DNA from: Actinoplanes subtropicus
GTDB taxonomy: Bacteria; Actinomycetota; Actinomycetes; Mycobacteriales; Micromonosporaceae
Length of the DNA stretch: 64,000 bases
Direction: 5' to 3'
Assembly (NCBI RefSeq): GCF_000721705.1
Contig: NZ_JOJL01000004.1
Coordinates: 248,001 to 312,000 of the forward strand
The notes under the pieces were generated by a model. The model was given only the letters and a program-made list of their open reading frames with translations. It was not told the origin of the DNA and did no database searches. Shown in pieces: positions 1 through 8,819 of the stretch (its first letter is position 1; every line of letters begins with the position of its first letter). The translations under genes were made by a program, and so were the position numbers.

Positions 1-2
1 AC

Positions 3-524
3 GAGCAGCGGAAACTCCTGCTGCTCAACGGTGGTCATTCCCTGCTTGCGTACGCCGGGAGCGCCCGCGGTCAGGTCACCGTCGCCGACGCGGTGGCCGA
101 TCCGGAGTGCCGTGCCTGGCTGGGGCAATGGTGGGACGAGGCGAGCCGGCACGTCCCCCTGCCGCCCGGCGAGCTGGCCGCCTACCGGGAGGCGCTGCTG
201 ACCCGCTTCGGCAACCGGCGGATCCGGCACACCCTGGCCCAGATCGCCGCCGACGGCTCGCAGAAGCTGCCGGTGCGCGTCCTGCCCGTGCTGCGCGCCG
301 AGGTGGCCGACGGGCGGCTGCCGGCCGGCGCGATCCGGATCGTCGCGGCCTGGATCGACCACCTGCGCGGCTTCGGCGCGCCGGTGGCCGACGCGGGCGC
401 CGAGCCGTTCCAGGCCCGGGCCGGCAGCGTGCGCGACGTGCTGACCCTGCTGGCGCCCGATCTGGCCGGCGACGAGGCCCTGGTGACCGCGATCGACCAG
501 GCGACGCTCAAGCCCGCCGGCTGA
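3..524 (+). CDS. Mannitol dehydrogenase family protein, C-terminal part (5' end outside window)
   Basis: The frame is open from the window edge and has no start here, so only about 173 C-terminal residues are present. It begins with a segment matching the family's 'LLNGGHSLLAYAG' helix, followed by 'ADPECRAW', 'NRRIRHTLAQIAADGSQKL' and 'RVLPVLR', all typical of the C-terminal substrate domain of polyol/hexuronate NAD(P) oxidoreductases (mannitol dehydrogenase, fructuronate reductase). The likely role is interconversion of a sugar alcohol or uronate with its keto form; the substrate cannot be read from this part. The last 17 bases overlap the end of the convergent P450 gene. A second, complete family member lies at 56.6-58.1 kb. 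Confidence 0.85.
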   Translation, partial: EQRKLLLLNGGHSLLAYAGSARGQVTVADAVADPECRAWLGQWWDEASRHVPLPPGELAAYREALLTRFGNRRIRHTLAQIAADGSQKLPVRVLPVLRAEVADGRLPAGAIRIVAAWIDHLRGFGAPVADAGAEPFQARAGSVRDVLTLLAPDLAGDEALVTAIDQATLKPAG

Positions 525-1680
525 GCCGTACCTCCCGACAGGCCCGCAGCACGAAGGTCGGCCGGTTGACCGGCTCGGCGGCGAGCGTCATCCCCGGCGC
601 GTGGTCGAGCAGCGCGCTCAGGCCGGCCCGCAGCTCGATCCGGGCGAGGGGAGCGCCCAGGCAGAAGTGCAGCCCGGCGCCGAAACCCAGGTGCGGGTTG
701 GGATCGCGGGCGGCGTCGAAGACGTCCGGCTCGGCGAACACGGCCGGGTCCCGGTTGGCCGCGCCGAGCAGGGCGGCGATCCGCTCGCCCGCGCCGATCG
801 GGACGCCGGCGATGGTGACCGGGGCGGCCGCGGTACGGACGAACATGTGCAGCGGCGGGTCGTACCGGATCATCTCCTCGGCCGCGGTGGGGACCAGCGA
901 GCGGTCGTCGGCGAGGCGGTCCAGCTGCGCCGGGTGCCGGAGGAGGGCGACCACGCCGCCGCCGAGCGCGTTGACCGAGGCCTCGTGGCCGGCGTTCAGC
1001 AGCAGGATGGCCGAGGCGACCAGCTCGTCGGCGGTCAGGCGGTCGGAGCCGTCCCGGACCGCGACCAGGTGGCTGATCAGGTCGTCCCGGGGATCGGCCG
1101 CGCGGCGGGCGGCCAGGTCGCGCAGGTAGCCGGCGAACTCGCGGCAGGCGGCGAGGGCGGCGGCCTCGGCCTCGGGCGTACGGGAGACCTCGTACATCCG
1201 GACGATCGCCGCCGACCAGGGCCGCAGGCGGTGCCGGTCGGGCGCCGGTACGCCCAGCAGCTCGGCGATCACGGTGACGGCGAGAGGCTCGGCCACCGCG
1301 GTCAGCAGGTCGAACTCGTCGCCGGCGGCGCGGACCAGGCGGGCGGCCTCGGCGTCGACCGCCGGCCGCAGGCGCTCCACGTGGCCGCGGGCGAACGCCT
1401 TGGCCACCAGCGCGCGCAGCCGGGTGTGGGCGGGCGGCTCGTTCTCCATCATCTGGTTGCGGTGCAGCAGGTTGAACGGCTCCCACACCGCGGCCGGCTC
1501 GCGATCGACCCAGAACCGGCCCAGGCGGCGATCGCGCAGCACCGCATCGGCGGCGGCGTGCGAGGCGGCCAGCCAGGTGCCGGTCGGCTCGTGCCAGCTC
1601 ACCGCGGCCCGCTCCCGCAGCCGGGCGAGCGCCGGATACGGGTCGCGGATGACCTCCGGGTCGGTGAAGTCGATCGTCAT
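508..1680 (-). CDS. Cytochrome P450
   Basis: A 390-residue bacterial class I P450, the usual length for soluble actinomycete enzymes (about 400). The haem-thiolate loop 'FGAGLHFCLG' is near residues 332-342, with Cys340 as the axial ligand. An I-helix oxygen-binding segment 'AGHEAS' has Ser where Thr is common. It would hydroxylate or otherwise oxidise an unknown small molecule and needs a ferredoxin and reductase, neither of which is adjacent. ATG at 1680 begins MTIDFTDP, the normal family N-terminus; an in-frame GTG at 1689 is also possible. The next gene upstream is a same-strand flavin oxidoreductase, 31 bases away. Confidence 0.93.
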   Translation of the reverse strand: MTIDFTDPEVIRDPYPALARLRERAAVSWHEPTGTWLAASHAAADAVLRDRRLGRFWVDREPAAVWEPFNLLHRNQMMENEPPAHTRLRALVAKAFARGHVERLRPAVDAEAARLVRAAGDEFDLLTAVAEPLAVTVIAELLGVPAPDRHRLRPWSAAIVRMYEVSRTPEAEAAALAACREFAGYLRDLAARRAADPRDDLISHLVAVRDGSDRLTADELVASAILLLNAGHEASVNALGGGVVALLRHPAQLDRLADDRSLVPTAAEEMIRYDPPLHMFVRTAAAPVTIAGVPIGAGERIAALLGAANRDPAVFAEPDVFDAARDPNPHLGFGAGLHFCLGAPLARIELRAGLSALLDHAPGMTLAAEPVNRPTFVLRACREVRLSRRA

Positions 1681-1711
1681 GCCCCGCACCGTAGCCCGCG
1701 CGAGCTTCTGA

Positions 1712-2587
1712 TCAGCCCCGGACGATGCCCAGGATCGTGTCCATGGCCGCCAGCCTGGCCTTCCCCACGCCCAGCAACTCGTCCGGAACGATCAGCTCGT
1801 CCAGCCCGATCTCGCGGTACCGCGCGACCGCGTCGGCGAATTCCGCCGGCGACCCACCGATCACCGGCCTCCCGCCGCCCTCGTCCGGGATCGGCTCACC
1901 CACCGACACCAGGGCCTGGGCCGTACGGTCGATCGCCCGCGGATCGCGCCCGAGCTCCGCGCAGAACCGATCGAGCACCGACGACTTGTGCGCGATGACC
2001 TCCGGCAGGCCCCACGCGTTCCACTGGTCAGCATATTTCGCGACAATGCGGAGCATGCGCCGCTCGCCCTTGGCCCCGATCATCACCGGCAGCGGATCCT
2101 GCACCGGCTCCGGCTCACAGACCGCGTCGGTCACTTGGTAATACTTGCCCTCGAACGTGGTCCGCGGCTCCCGCAGCAGCCCAAGCGTGATCTGCACCGC
2201 CTCCTCGAACCGATCGATCCGCTCCTTCACCGGCGGCAAACTGATCCCGTACTGCCGATGCTCGTTGACCTGCCACCCGGCGCCGACCCCCAGCACGAAC
2301 CGCCCACCACTGATCCGGTCGACGGTAGCCGCCATGTTGGCGACCACGGCCGGATGTCGATACGTGTTGCCGTAGACCAGCGTGCCGATCCGCACCCGCG
2401 GCACGACCGCTGCCAGCGCCGCCACCACCGACGCCGCCTCCAGAATCGGCCCGCCGTCGTCCTCGTCGTCCGGCATGAAGTGATCGGCGAACCAGACCCC
2501 GTCCCACCCCGTCTCCGCGGCATGAAGCGCCATCGACAGAACTTCCGGCCAGGGGTGCTCCGCACCCGGCCAGATCGAGATCCGCAT
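1712..2587 (-). CDS. LLM-class F420-dependent oxidoreductase
   Basis: About 291 residues. The N-terminus 'MRISIWPGAEHPWPEVL' and the blocks 'WDGVWFADHF', 'RIGTLVYGNTYRHP' and 'LGVGAGWQVNEH' are those of the bacterial luciferase-like superfamily, in the subgroup that usually uses deazaflavin F420. It should be a cytosolic TIM-barrel enzyme reducing or oxidising an unknown substrate. ATG at 2587 is chosen because the family motif starts there; the longer upstream frame is Arg/Leu-rich and looks non-coding. Its 5' side faces the tandem repeat array at 2719-2878. Confidence 0.92.
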   Translation of the reverse strand: MRISIWPGAEHPWPEVLSMALHAAETGWDGVWFADHFMPDDEDDGGPILEAASVVAALAAVVPRVRIGTLVYGNTYRHPAVVANMAATVDRISGGRFVLGVGAGWQVNEHRQYGISLPPVKERIDRFEEAVQITLGLLREPRTTFEGKYYQVTDAVCEPEPVQDPLPVMIGAKGERRMLRIVAKYADQWNAWGLPEVIAHKSSVLDRFCAELGRDPRAIDRTAQALVSVGEPIPDEGGGRPVIGGSPAEFADAVARYREIGLDELIVPDELLGVGKARLAAMDTILGIVRG

Positions 2588-2718
2588 GCCCCGGAGCCTA
2601 CGGCGAACCGCCACGCGCCACCGACGCCAACGCGCCGCCCCTATGTTCACGACCACCAGTCGCAGACCTCGAAGCCCAAGCGCGAGCACAGAACCCAAGC
2701 CCCGCAGTGTGGTGGCAG

Positions 2719-2878
2719 CTAGTATCTCGCCCGGCTAGCATCTCGCTCGGCTAGTATCTCGCTCGGCTAGTATCTCGCCCGGCTAGTATCTCGCCCGGCT
2801 AGTATCTCGCCCGGCTAGTATCTCGCCCGGCTAGTATCTCGCCCGGCTAGTATCTCGCCCGGCTAGTATCTTGCTCGC
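2719..2878 (+). repeat. Ten tandem 16-bp repeats upstream of an AAA+ ATPase gene
   Basis: Ten head-to-tail units with consensus CTAGTATCTCGCCCGG and no spacer, starting at 2719 and repeating every 16 bases; units 2, 3 and 10 carry point differences. Each unit contains TAGTAT, which resembles an actinobacterial -10 hexamer (TANNNT). The array stops about 22 bases before the ATG at 2901 and fills most of the 313-base gap between the divergent genes. Repeated spacing could serve a helically phased DNA-binding protein, multiple promoter boxes, or simply be replication slippage. Confidence 0.95.
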
Positions 2879-2900
2879 TCGGGCGTGTCACTGTTGGTGC

Positions 2901-4370
2901 ATGTCAGACGCGAGCTTCGCGCGACGGCGCGGCGAGACCTTCGAATACGCAGGCGCGACGGTCGAGATGGTCGACGCCGCCACCCTCCTGGCCGCGGCCC
3001 GGGTCAACCCCGTGGACCTCCTCCGCCAGGCCACCTGGCCGCCCCCCGTGAGCCGGGTCGACCTCACCGTTTCCAGTGCCGACCGCCCGTCCGGGCCCGT
3101 CCACGCCTTCTCCGCGGCCATCTCGACCGCCGACGAGCCCTACTCCAAGGAGCGGATCCGCAAACTCGTCCTCGGCCAGGACCCGGTAGGACTCCTGCTG
3201 GCCAAGCGGATCGAGCAGGGCGACCCGATCGCCACCCGGATCGTCGACACCGTCGGATCGGCGGCGATCACGGCGTACCGCAAGCTCGGTCTCGACCGCC
3301 CCACCCAGCCGGCGGCGAACCGCAAGCCCGCCACCCTCGCCGATGCCGTCGTCGGTCTGCAGGCGAGCGTGACGTACGACGAGAGCGGGACCGTCGTGCG
3401 GCTGTTCGCCGAGGTGCCGCGCGACGACGTGACGCCCGCGCACCTGCAGGCCTTCGTCGGGCTCACGCTGCAGGCCGTGATGGAGCTGGCCGGCGAGGAG
3501 TCGTTGCGCGGCCGGAAGTTCGTGATCAGCCGGGAGGCGGTCCAGCGCACGCCGGCCACCACGCAGACCGTCACGCTGGACATGGTGGGCGGGCTCGCCG
3601 AGGTGGTCGCCGAGCTGCGCGAGATCGCGGTGTCGTTCCGGCACCCGGAGGCGATGGCCCGCTGGGGTGCGCGGCGGCCGCAGGGCATTCTGATGTACGG
3701 GCCGCCGGGCACCGGCAAGACGATGCTGTCCCGGGCGCTGGCCAACGAGATCGGGGCGGACTTCCGGGAGATCCGCACCCCGGAGATCCTCGACAAGTGG
3801 CTGGGCGGCTCGGAGCGCAACATCAAGCAGATCTTCCGGGACGCGCGCCGCTACCGGGTGCCGACGCTGATGCTGTTCGACGAGTTCGACTCGATCGTCA
3901 GCTACGCGGGGGCGGGCGGCGACGCGGCCAGCCAGGCGCTCAACGCGGTCGCCGGGATCTTCAAGCAGGAGATGAACGACCTGATCGAGGAGAACCCGAA
4001 CGTGCTGGTGGTGGCGACCACGAACTTCCCGCACCGGGTGGACGACTCGCTGATCCGCTCCGGCCGCTTCGACGTGAAGCTCAGCGTGCCGAAACCGGAC
4101 GAGGCGAGCCGGGCCGAGATCTTCCGCAAGATGATCCAGGGGCTGATCACCGTGCACGAGCAGCCGGGCTTCGAGATGTTCGCCGACGACCTCGACCTGG
4201 CCGCGCTCGCGCACGCCAGCCACGGCATGACCGGCGCCGACATCAAGGAGGTGCTGCGCCGCGTGCAGCTGGCCAAGGCCATGCAGGACGCCCGCACCGG
4301 CGGCCACGTCGCGCCGATCTCCCAGGAAGAACTGCTTGCTAGCGTACGGGAACTGCTCGGTTCCCGGTGA
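2901..4370 (+). CDS. AAA+ family ATPase (single AAA module, VCP/FtsH-like)
   Basis: About 489 residues. An N-terminal region of roughly 230 residues with no domain I recognise precedes one AAA module: Walker A 'GPPGTGKT' at 267-274, Walker B 'LMLFDEFDS', a second-region 'VVATTNFPHRVDDSLIRSGRFD' type sensor and arginine-finger block, and a C-terminal helical lid. No zinc protease motif follows, so it is not FtsH itself; it probably remodels an unknown protein target. ATG at 2901 fits the coding character; an upstream in-frame start at 2871 would lie inside the repeat array. The end overlaps the convergent HTTM gene by 32 bases. Confidence 0.88.
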   Translation: MSDASFARRRGETFEYAGATVEMVDAATLLAAARVNPVDLLRQATWPPPVSRVDLTVSSADRPSGPVHAFSAAISTADEPYSKERIRKLVLGQDPVGLLLAKRIEQGDPIATRIVDTVGSAAITAYRKLGLDRPTQPAANRKPATLADAVVGLQASVTYDESGTVVRLFAEVPRDDVTPAHLQAFVGLTLQAVMELAGEESLRGRKFVISREAVQRTPATTQTVTLDMVGGLAEVVAELREIAVSFRHPEAMARWGARRPQGILMYGPPGTGKTMLSRALANEIGADFREIRTPEILDKWLGGSERNIKQIFRDARRYRVPTLMLFDEFDSIVSYAGAGGDAASQALNAVAGIFKQEMNDLIEENPNVLVVATTNFPHRVDDSLIRSGRFDVKLSVPKPDEASRAEIFRKMIQGLITVHEQPGFEMFADDLDLAALAHASHGMTGADIKEVLRRVQLAKAMQDARTGGHVAPISQEELLASVRELLGSR

Positions 4371-5286
4371 TCGCCCGAGCCTTCACCTCGCGGGCCAGGA
4401 AGCGGAAGAACCGGTCGGGCAGGAACACCGCGTCGCCGAGGATCATCACGGCGGAGAACATCGGCAGTCCGACCAGGACGGCGATGCCGAGGTGCATGCC
4501 GATCAGGATGACCAGCAGGACGTACTTCAGCTTGCTGAACAGGCTGAACGGGAAGGCGACCTGGACCAGCACGGTCACGTAGCCGGCGATCGCGAGCAGG
4601 ACGTGGTGGCCGTCCATGAAGTCGGAGAGCGCGGGCCACGGCCGGAACAGGTCCGAGTTGAGTACGTAGTGCAGGGCGGTCCCGTTCTCCCACAGCCCGC
4701 CCTGCACCTTGTACAGGCCGGCGGCGCCGTACAGGATGCACATCTGCGCCATGATGATCAGCATCGCGCAGTTGTGCACCGCCGTGACGGCGAACTGGCG
4801 GGTGCCGGTCTGCTCGGGGCGCCCGCGCGTCCGGCGGGCGTCGAGCGACCAGCGCCGGCCGCAGGCGGTGCCGCACAGGTAGATGGCCATCAGCACGGTC
4901 AGGTTGTCGCCGCCGTCGGTGATCAGCACGTTCCGGCCGTAGAAGGCGACCACGACCAGCGCGAACAGGATGGACACCGCCCGGGTCCGCCAGCCGAGCA
5001 GGAACAGGACGGCGATCACGAGCGCGAGGGCGTAACAGATCTCGAAGTACGCCCGGCCGTCGGAGAGGGTGAGGAACGTGAACCAGCCGCTGTCGGCGGA
5101 CATCTGGCGGGCCAGGTCCGGCGTCCACGGCGACTGCGGGCCCCAGATCTCGTGGCGGTGCGGGAACTCGCGCGCGAGCATGACGAAGTAGAGCAGTCCA
5201 TAGCCGATCCGCAACACGGCCGCGGCGTAGAGGGACAGCGGTCGCTCGGTCAGCAGCCGGTAGGCCGCTTTCAGCTCAGTTGCCAT
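4339..5286 (-). CDS. HTTM domain membrane protein (gamma-carboxylase-like)
   Basis: About 315 residues with several hydrophobic segments, for example 'LSLYAAAVLRIGYGLLYFVML', 'YALALVIAVLFLLGW' and 'AVTAVHNCAMLIIMAQMCI'. The pattern matches the HTTM (horizontally transferred transmembrane) family related to vitamin-K-dependent gamma-carboxylase membrane domains. Whether the bacterial proteins carboxylate anything is not settled. It is co-directional with and overlaps the upstream DUF5819 gene by 11 bases; this pairing is common in actinobacteria and suggests the two proteins form a complex. Confidence 0.85.
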   Translation of the reverse strand: MATELKAAYRLLTERPLSLYAAAVLRIGYGLLYFVMLAREFPHRHEIWGPQSPWTPDLARQMSADSGWFTFLTLSDGRAYFEICYALALVIAVLFLLGWRTRAVSILFALVVVAFYGRNVLITDGGDNLTVLMAIYLCGTACGRRWSLDARRTRGRPEQTGTRQFAVTAVHNCAMLIIMAQMCILYGAAGLYKVQGGLWENGTALHYVLNSDLFRPWPALSDFMDGHHVLLAIAGYVTVLVQVAFPFSLFSKLKYVLLVILIGMHLGIAVLVGLPMFSAVMILGDAVFLPDRFFRFLAREVKARAITGNRAVPVR

Positions 5287-5938
5287 CGGTGGTCACCGTC
5301 CACCAGGGCAGAACCCGCGTGTAGGGCTCGTTCGACGGGGACTGGCCGGGGGGCGCGATCGGCTCGGTCACGACCTTCACCTGGACCACCTCGAACGCGT
5401 GTGGACTGTGCGGGGTGACCCGCTGGACGGCGAGGTTGCGCAGGTATTTGGCCCGCAGCAGCGCCCCGTCGGAGGTCGACTCGTCGCCGTCGGGGTGCGA
5501 GGACTGGTAGGCGGACCAGGCGCGCCGGAGCATGTTCTGGGTGGTGTGGCTCGGGTACGGGTTGTGCCTGGTGCCGGCCTTGTCGACCGCGCTGATGTCG
5601 AACCAGTCGCTGGTGGCGTGGTCGCCGGTGGCGGTGGTCCATCCCGTACGGGCAAGGATCTGGGTCTTGTTGCTTTCCGGGTTGGGCGCGAACAGCAGCC
5701 AGTTCTGTTCGAAGTAGGGGGAGACCCAGGCCTGGATGGGCCCGTTCAGGCGCTGGGAGATCGGGTTGGCCGGGGCCACGAAGAAGAACACCAGCACCAG
5801 GTGGACCAGCGTCACGGCCAGGCAGATGACCACGAAGGCCGGCCTGGCGACCTGTGGTGGCCGGGGTGGTTCCGGGGCCGCCGCGTCGTCGGCCACCTCT
5901 GGCTCGATGTGGTCGACGTCGCCAATTGGTTGCCGCAC
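5276..5938 (-). CDS. DUF5819 family single-pass membrane protein
   Basis: 220 residues: an acidic/Pro-rich cytoplasmic N-terminus, one membrane segment near 34-53 ('VICLAVTLVHLVLVFFFVA'), then an extracytoplasmic domain with the conserved 'QNWLLFAPNP' block of DUF5819. Function is unknown; the usual partner is the HTTM protein encoded by the overlapping downstream gene. The GTG start at 5938 is supported by an AGGAG about 7 bases upstream. Confidence 0.85.
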   Translation of the reverse strand: MRQPIGDVDHIEPEVADDAAAPEPPRPPQVARPAFVVICLAVTLVHLVLVFFFVAPANPISQRLNGPIQAWVSPYFEQNWLLFAPNPESNKTQILARTGWTTATGDHATSDWFDISAVDKAGTRHNPYPSHTTQNMLRRAWSAYQSSHPDGDESTSDGALLRAKYLRNLAVQRVTPHSPHAFEVVQVKVVTEPIAPPGQSPSNEPYTRVLPWWTVTTDGN

Positions 5939-6042
5939 CCCGGGCTCCTCGATCGTGCCAACTGAGCGCGTTGATCATCCCAGATTGGTCACAAAATAGG
6001 GCTTAACGGTCCATCCCGGTGTGTCACCGTGCGCTTCGGGTC

Positions 6043-7632
6043 CTATTGGGGCGCTGCGCGCTCCACGATCGCGGCCGTGTCGATGCCGGCGGGCAGGGTG
6101 CCGAAGGTGTGCCCCCAATCCCCGGCCAGGCGGGTCGCGCAGAAGGCGTCGGCGACCTCCGCGGGGGAGTGCCGTACGAGCAGCGACGCCTGCAGGACCA
6201 CGGCCATTCGCTCGACCACCCGGCGGGCCTGGCCCTCCTCCATGACCATCGTGCGCAGGCCGGCCACCGCCTCGTCGATGCGCCGGTCGACGCCGGTCAC
6301 CTCGGCCAGCAGCGCGTCGAGGCTGTCCGGCTCGCGGCTCAGGGTGCGCAGCACGTCGAGGGCCTGGACGTTGCCGGAGCCCTCCCAGATCGAGTTGAGC
6401 GGGGCGTCCCGGTAAAGGCGGGGCAGCCCGGACTCCTCGACGTAGCCGTTGCCGCCCAGGCACTCCACGGCCTCGCCGACGACGGCGGGCTGCCGCTTGC
6501 ACACCCAGAACTTGCCGACCGCGATGGCGAGGCGGCGGAAGGCGTGCTCGTCGCGGTCGACGGCGCCGGCCAGGCGCATGGCGAGCACGGTGGCGGCCTC
6601 GGACTCGATCGCGAGGTCGGCCAGGACGTTGCGCATGGCGGGCTGGTCGGCGAGCAGCCGGCCGAAGGCGGACCGGTGCCGGGCGTGGTGGACGGCCTGG
6701 TTGAGGGCGGCCCGCATGCCGGCGGCGGAGCCGGTCACGCAGTCGAGGCGGGTCATCGCGACCATTTCGATGATCGTGCGTACGCCGCGGCCCTCCTCGC
6801 CGACCAGCCACGCCACGGCGTCCTCGAATTCGGGCTCGCTGGACGCGTTGCTGCGGTTGCCGAGTTTGTCCTTGAGGCGCTGGATGCGGAACGTGTTCTT
6901 CTCGCCGTTCGGCAACACCCTTGGCATCATGAAACACGACAATCCGGATTCGGTCTGCGCGAGCACGAGGAACAGGTCGCACATCGGCGCGCTGGTGAAC
7001 CACTTGTGCCCGGTCAGCCGCCAGGCGCCATCATCCTGCGATTTAACGGCATATGTCGTATTCGCCCGTACGTCCGAGCCGCCCTGCTTCTCCGTCATCC
7101 CCATGCCGGCCAGCAACCCGCGCTTGGTCGCCGGCGTGCGCAGCCCCGGGTCGTACTCCCGGCTGGTGAGCAACGGCTCGTACATTCCGGAAATGTCGGC
7201 ATTGTTCCGCAGGGCGGGTATGACGGCGTACGTCATCGAGATCGGGCACGAGTGACCGGCCTCGACCTGCGACCAGACAAAGAGCCCGCCAGCCCGCGCC
7301 ACATGCGCCCCCACCCGATCATCCGCCCACGCCGCGCCCGCCAGCCCCGCACCGACCGCGACCCCCATCAGCCGATGCCACGAGGGATGGAACTCCACCT
7401 CGTCGACCCGATGCCCGTACCGATCGTGCGTGATCAGCCGAGGCTCGTACCGGTTCGCCTCCTCGGCCCACCGCTGCGGCTCCGCCGTCCCGGCCAGCTT
7501 CCCGAGCCGGTGCAGATCACCGACCGCCCACGGCGCCCCCTCCCGCGCCACCCCGGCCAGCAGGGCGGCATCGGCCGAGACGTCATAGTCGACAAGCGGC
7601 GGCGGCTGATTGAAAACCTCGTGGGTCGTCAC
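6043..7632 (-). CDS. AidB-like acyl-CoA dehydrogenase family protein
   Basis: About 529 residues, longer than ordinary acyl-CoA dehydrogenases (about 380-400) and the right size for the AidB/isovaleryl-CoA-dehydrogenase-like group. The N-terminus 'THEVFNQPPPLVDYD' and blocks 'GMGMTEKQGGSDVRANTT', 'WFTSAPMCD' and 'ECLGGNGYVEESGLPRLYRD' are characteristic. These are FAD proteins; AidB in E. coli is linked to alkylation stress and DNA binding, but a role here is inferred only from family. GTG at 7632 is preferred over TTG at 7641 because family proteins start with M-T-T-H-E-V. Confidence 0.9.
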   Translation of the reverse strand: MTTHEVFNQPPPLVDYDVSADAALLAGVAREGAPWAVGDLHRLGKLAGTAEPQRWAEEANRYEPRLITHDRYGHRVDEVEFHPSWHRLMGVAVGAGLAGAAWADDRVGAHVARAGGLFVWSQVEAGHSCPISMTYAVIPALRNNADISGMYEPLLTSREYDPGLRTPATKRGLLAGMGMTEKQGGSDVRANTTYAVKSQDDGAWRLTGHKWFTSAPMCDLFLVLAQTESGLSCFMMPRVLPNGEKNTFRIQRLKDKLGNRSNASSEPEFEDAVAWLVGEEGRGVRTIIEMVAMTRLDCVTGSAAGMRAALNQAVHHARHRSAFGRLLADQPAMRNVLADLAIESEAATVLAMRLAGAVDRDEHAFRRLAIAVGKFWVCKRQPAVVGEAVECLGGNGYVEESGLPRLYRDAPLNSIWEGSGNVQALDVLRTLSREPDSLDALLAEVTGVDRRIDEAVAGLRTMVMEEGQARRVVERMAVVLQASLLVRHSPAEVADAFCATRLAGDWGHTFGTLPAGIDTAAIVERAAPQ

Positions 7633-7877
7633 CCGGCTCAATCTACCCGCGGGTAGCTTCCGCCGGCTGCATCACTTCCGGTTCTCCGGATGTACGCGAA
7701 AGACGAGCACCGTGCCACTGACAGAGCGGATTGCACCCGCACGGCCGTTGGCGGGCTGCGGCCGAAGCGTTCCCCAGCGCTACCCCAGCCCGACGCCGAG
7801 CTCGGCGACGCCGTCCCCGGCGAGCTCGGCGAGGGCGGTAGTCCGGCCGCAGTCGCAGAGGTGTCGGGGAAGGTTTT

Positions 7878-8819
7878 CTAGCGGGACGCCGCCATCGCGT
7901 GCACGCGACGCACGACGTCGGCGCAGAACGGCTCGAGGTCGCGTACGTCGTCGATGAACTGCGACGGCTTCACGCAGAAGGTCGTGTAGCCGGCGGCCAG
8001 CTGCTCCCGGACGGGCTCCAGGGCCCGCCCGAGATCGGCCGGGGAGTCGTCGTCGGGGAACACCGCCCGGGTGCCGCCGATCCGTTCCAGCTCGGCGAGG
8101 TCCCGGCCGGCGGCGCGCAGCCCGGCGGCGAGCCGGTCCAGATCCGCCGCGCTCGCCTCGCCGAGCGGGTGGAAGCCGTGTCCCCACCGGACCAGCCGGC
8201 GCAGCAGCGGCGCGGTCATCCGCTGCCCGCCGAACCAGAGCCGCGGCCCGTCGCTGCGGTAGGCGCGCGGCTCCAGCCGTACGTCCTGGAAGGAGAAGAA
8301 TTCGCCCGAGTACGTGAGCGGACCGCCCCGCCAGGCCAGCTCGAGAATCTCCAGCTGCTCGTCCAGAATCCGGCCGCGCCGGTGGAACGGCACCGCCAGG
8401 GCGTCGTACTCGTCCTTGCTCCAGCTCACGGTGGGCTGCACGACCAGCCGGCCCTCGCTGATCAGATCCAGCGTCCCGAGCTCCCGGGCGAGCAGCAGCG
8501 GGTGCCGCAGCGGCGCGATGACGGCGCCCGCGACCAGCCGCAGCCGGGTCGTGACCGAGGCCATCGCCGCCAGCAGCAGCAGCGAGTTGGGCCACGGCAT
8601 GGCCGGATCCTGGTTTCCCGGCATCGCGTAGTCGCGCGGGTTGCCCATCACCCCGCCGGCGCTCGCGTCCGGGCCGAGCACGACATGCTCGCTGATCATG
8701 ACCGCGTCGAAGCCGGCGTCCTCGGCGACCCGGGCCCACCGGACGAGCTCGGGAAGGTCACGCCCCGGCGTCAGGGTCCAGTTCTCGCTCAGGATCATCA
8801 GCAGCCGTGGCTGTGTCAC
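7878..8819 (-). CDS. LLM-class F420-dependent oxidoreductase
   Basis: About 313 residues: 'RWARVAEDAGFDAVMISEHVV', 'ATTRLRLVAGAVIAPLRHP', 'ELGTLDLISEGRL' and a C-terminal barrel, all luciferase-like superfamily. It belongs to a different subgroup from the protein at 1712-2587. GTG at 8819 is chosen because GGGAGGAG lies 6 bases upstream; about 67 further in-frame codons upstream have no family match. The 245 bases between this gene and the AidB-like gene contain no convincing gene. Confidence 0.9.
   Translation of the reverse strand: MTQPRLLMILSENWTLTPGRDLPELVRWARVAEDAGFDAVMISEHVVLGPDASAGGVMGNPRDYAMPGNQDPAMPWPNSLLLLAAMASVTTRLRLVAGAVIAPLRHPLLLARELGTLDLISEGRLVVQPTVSWSKDEYDALAVPFHRRGRILDEQLEILELAWRGGPLTYSGEFFSFQDVRLEPRAYRSDGPRLWFGGQRMTAPLLRRLVRWGHGFHPLGEASAADLDRLAAGLRAAGRDLAELERIGGTRAVFPDDDSPADLGRALEPVREQLAAGYTTFCVKPSQFIDDVRDLEPFCADVVRRVHAMAASR

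Noticed and set aside
2719..2878. CRISPR array
   Set aside because: Units are directly contiguous with no variable spacers, and no cas genes are present.
7690..7881. Small plus-strand ORF of 63 codons
   Set aside because: No start context, no family resemblance and it runs into the 3' end of the opposite gene.
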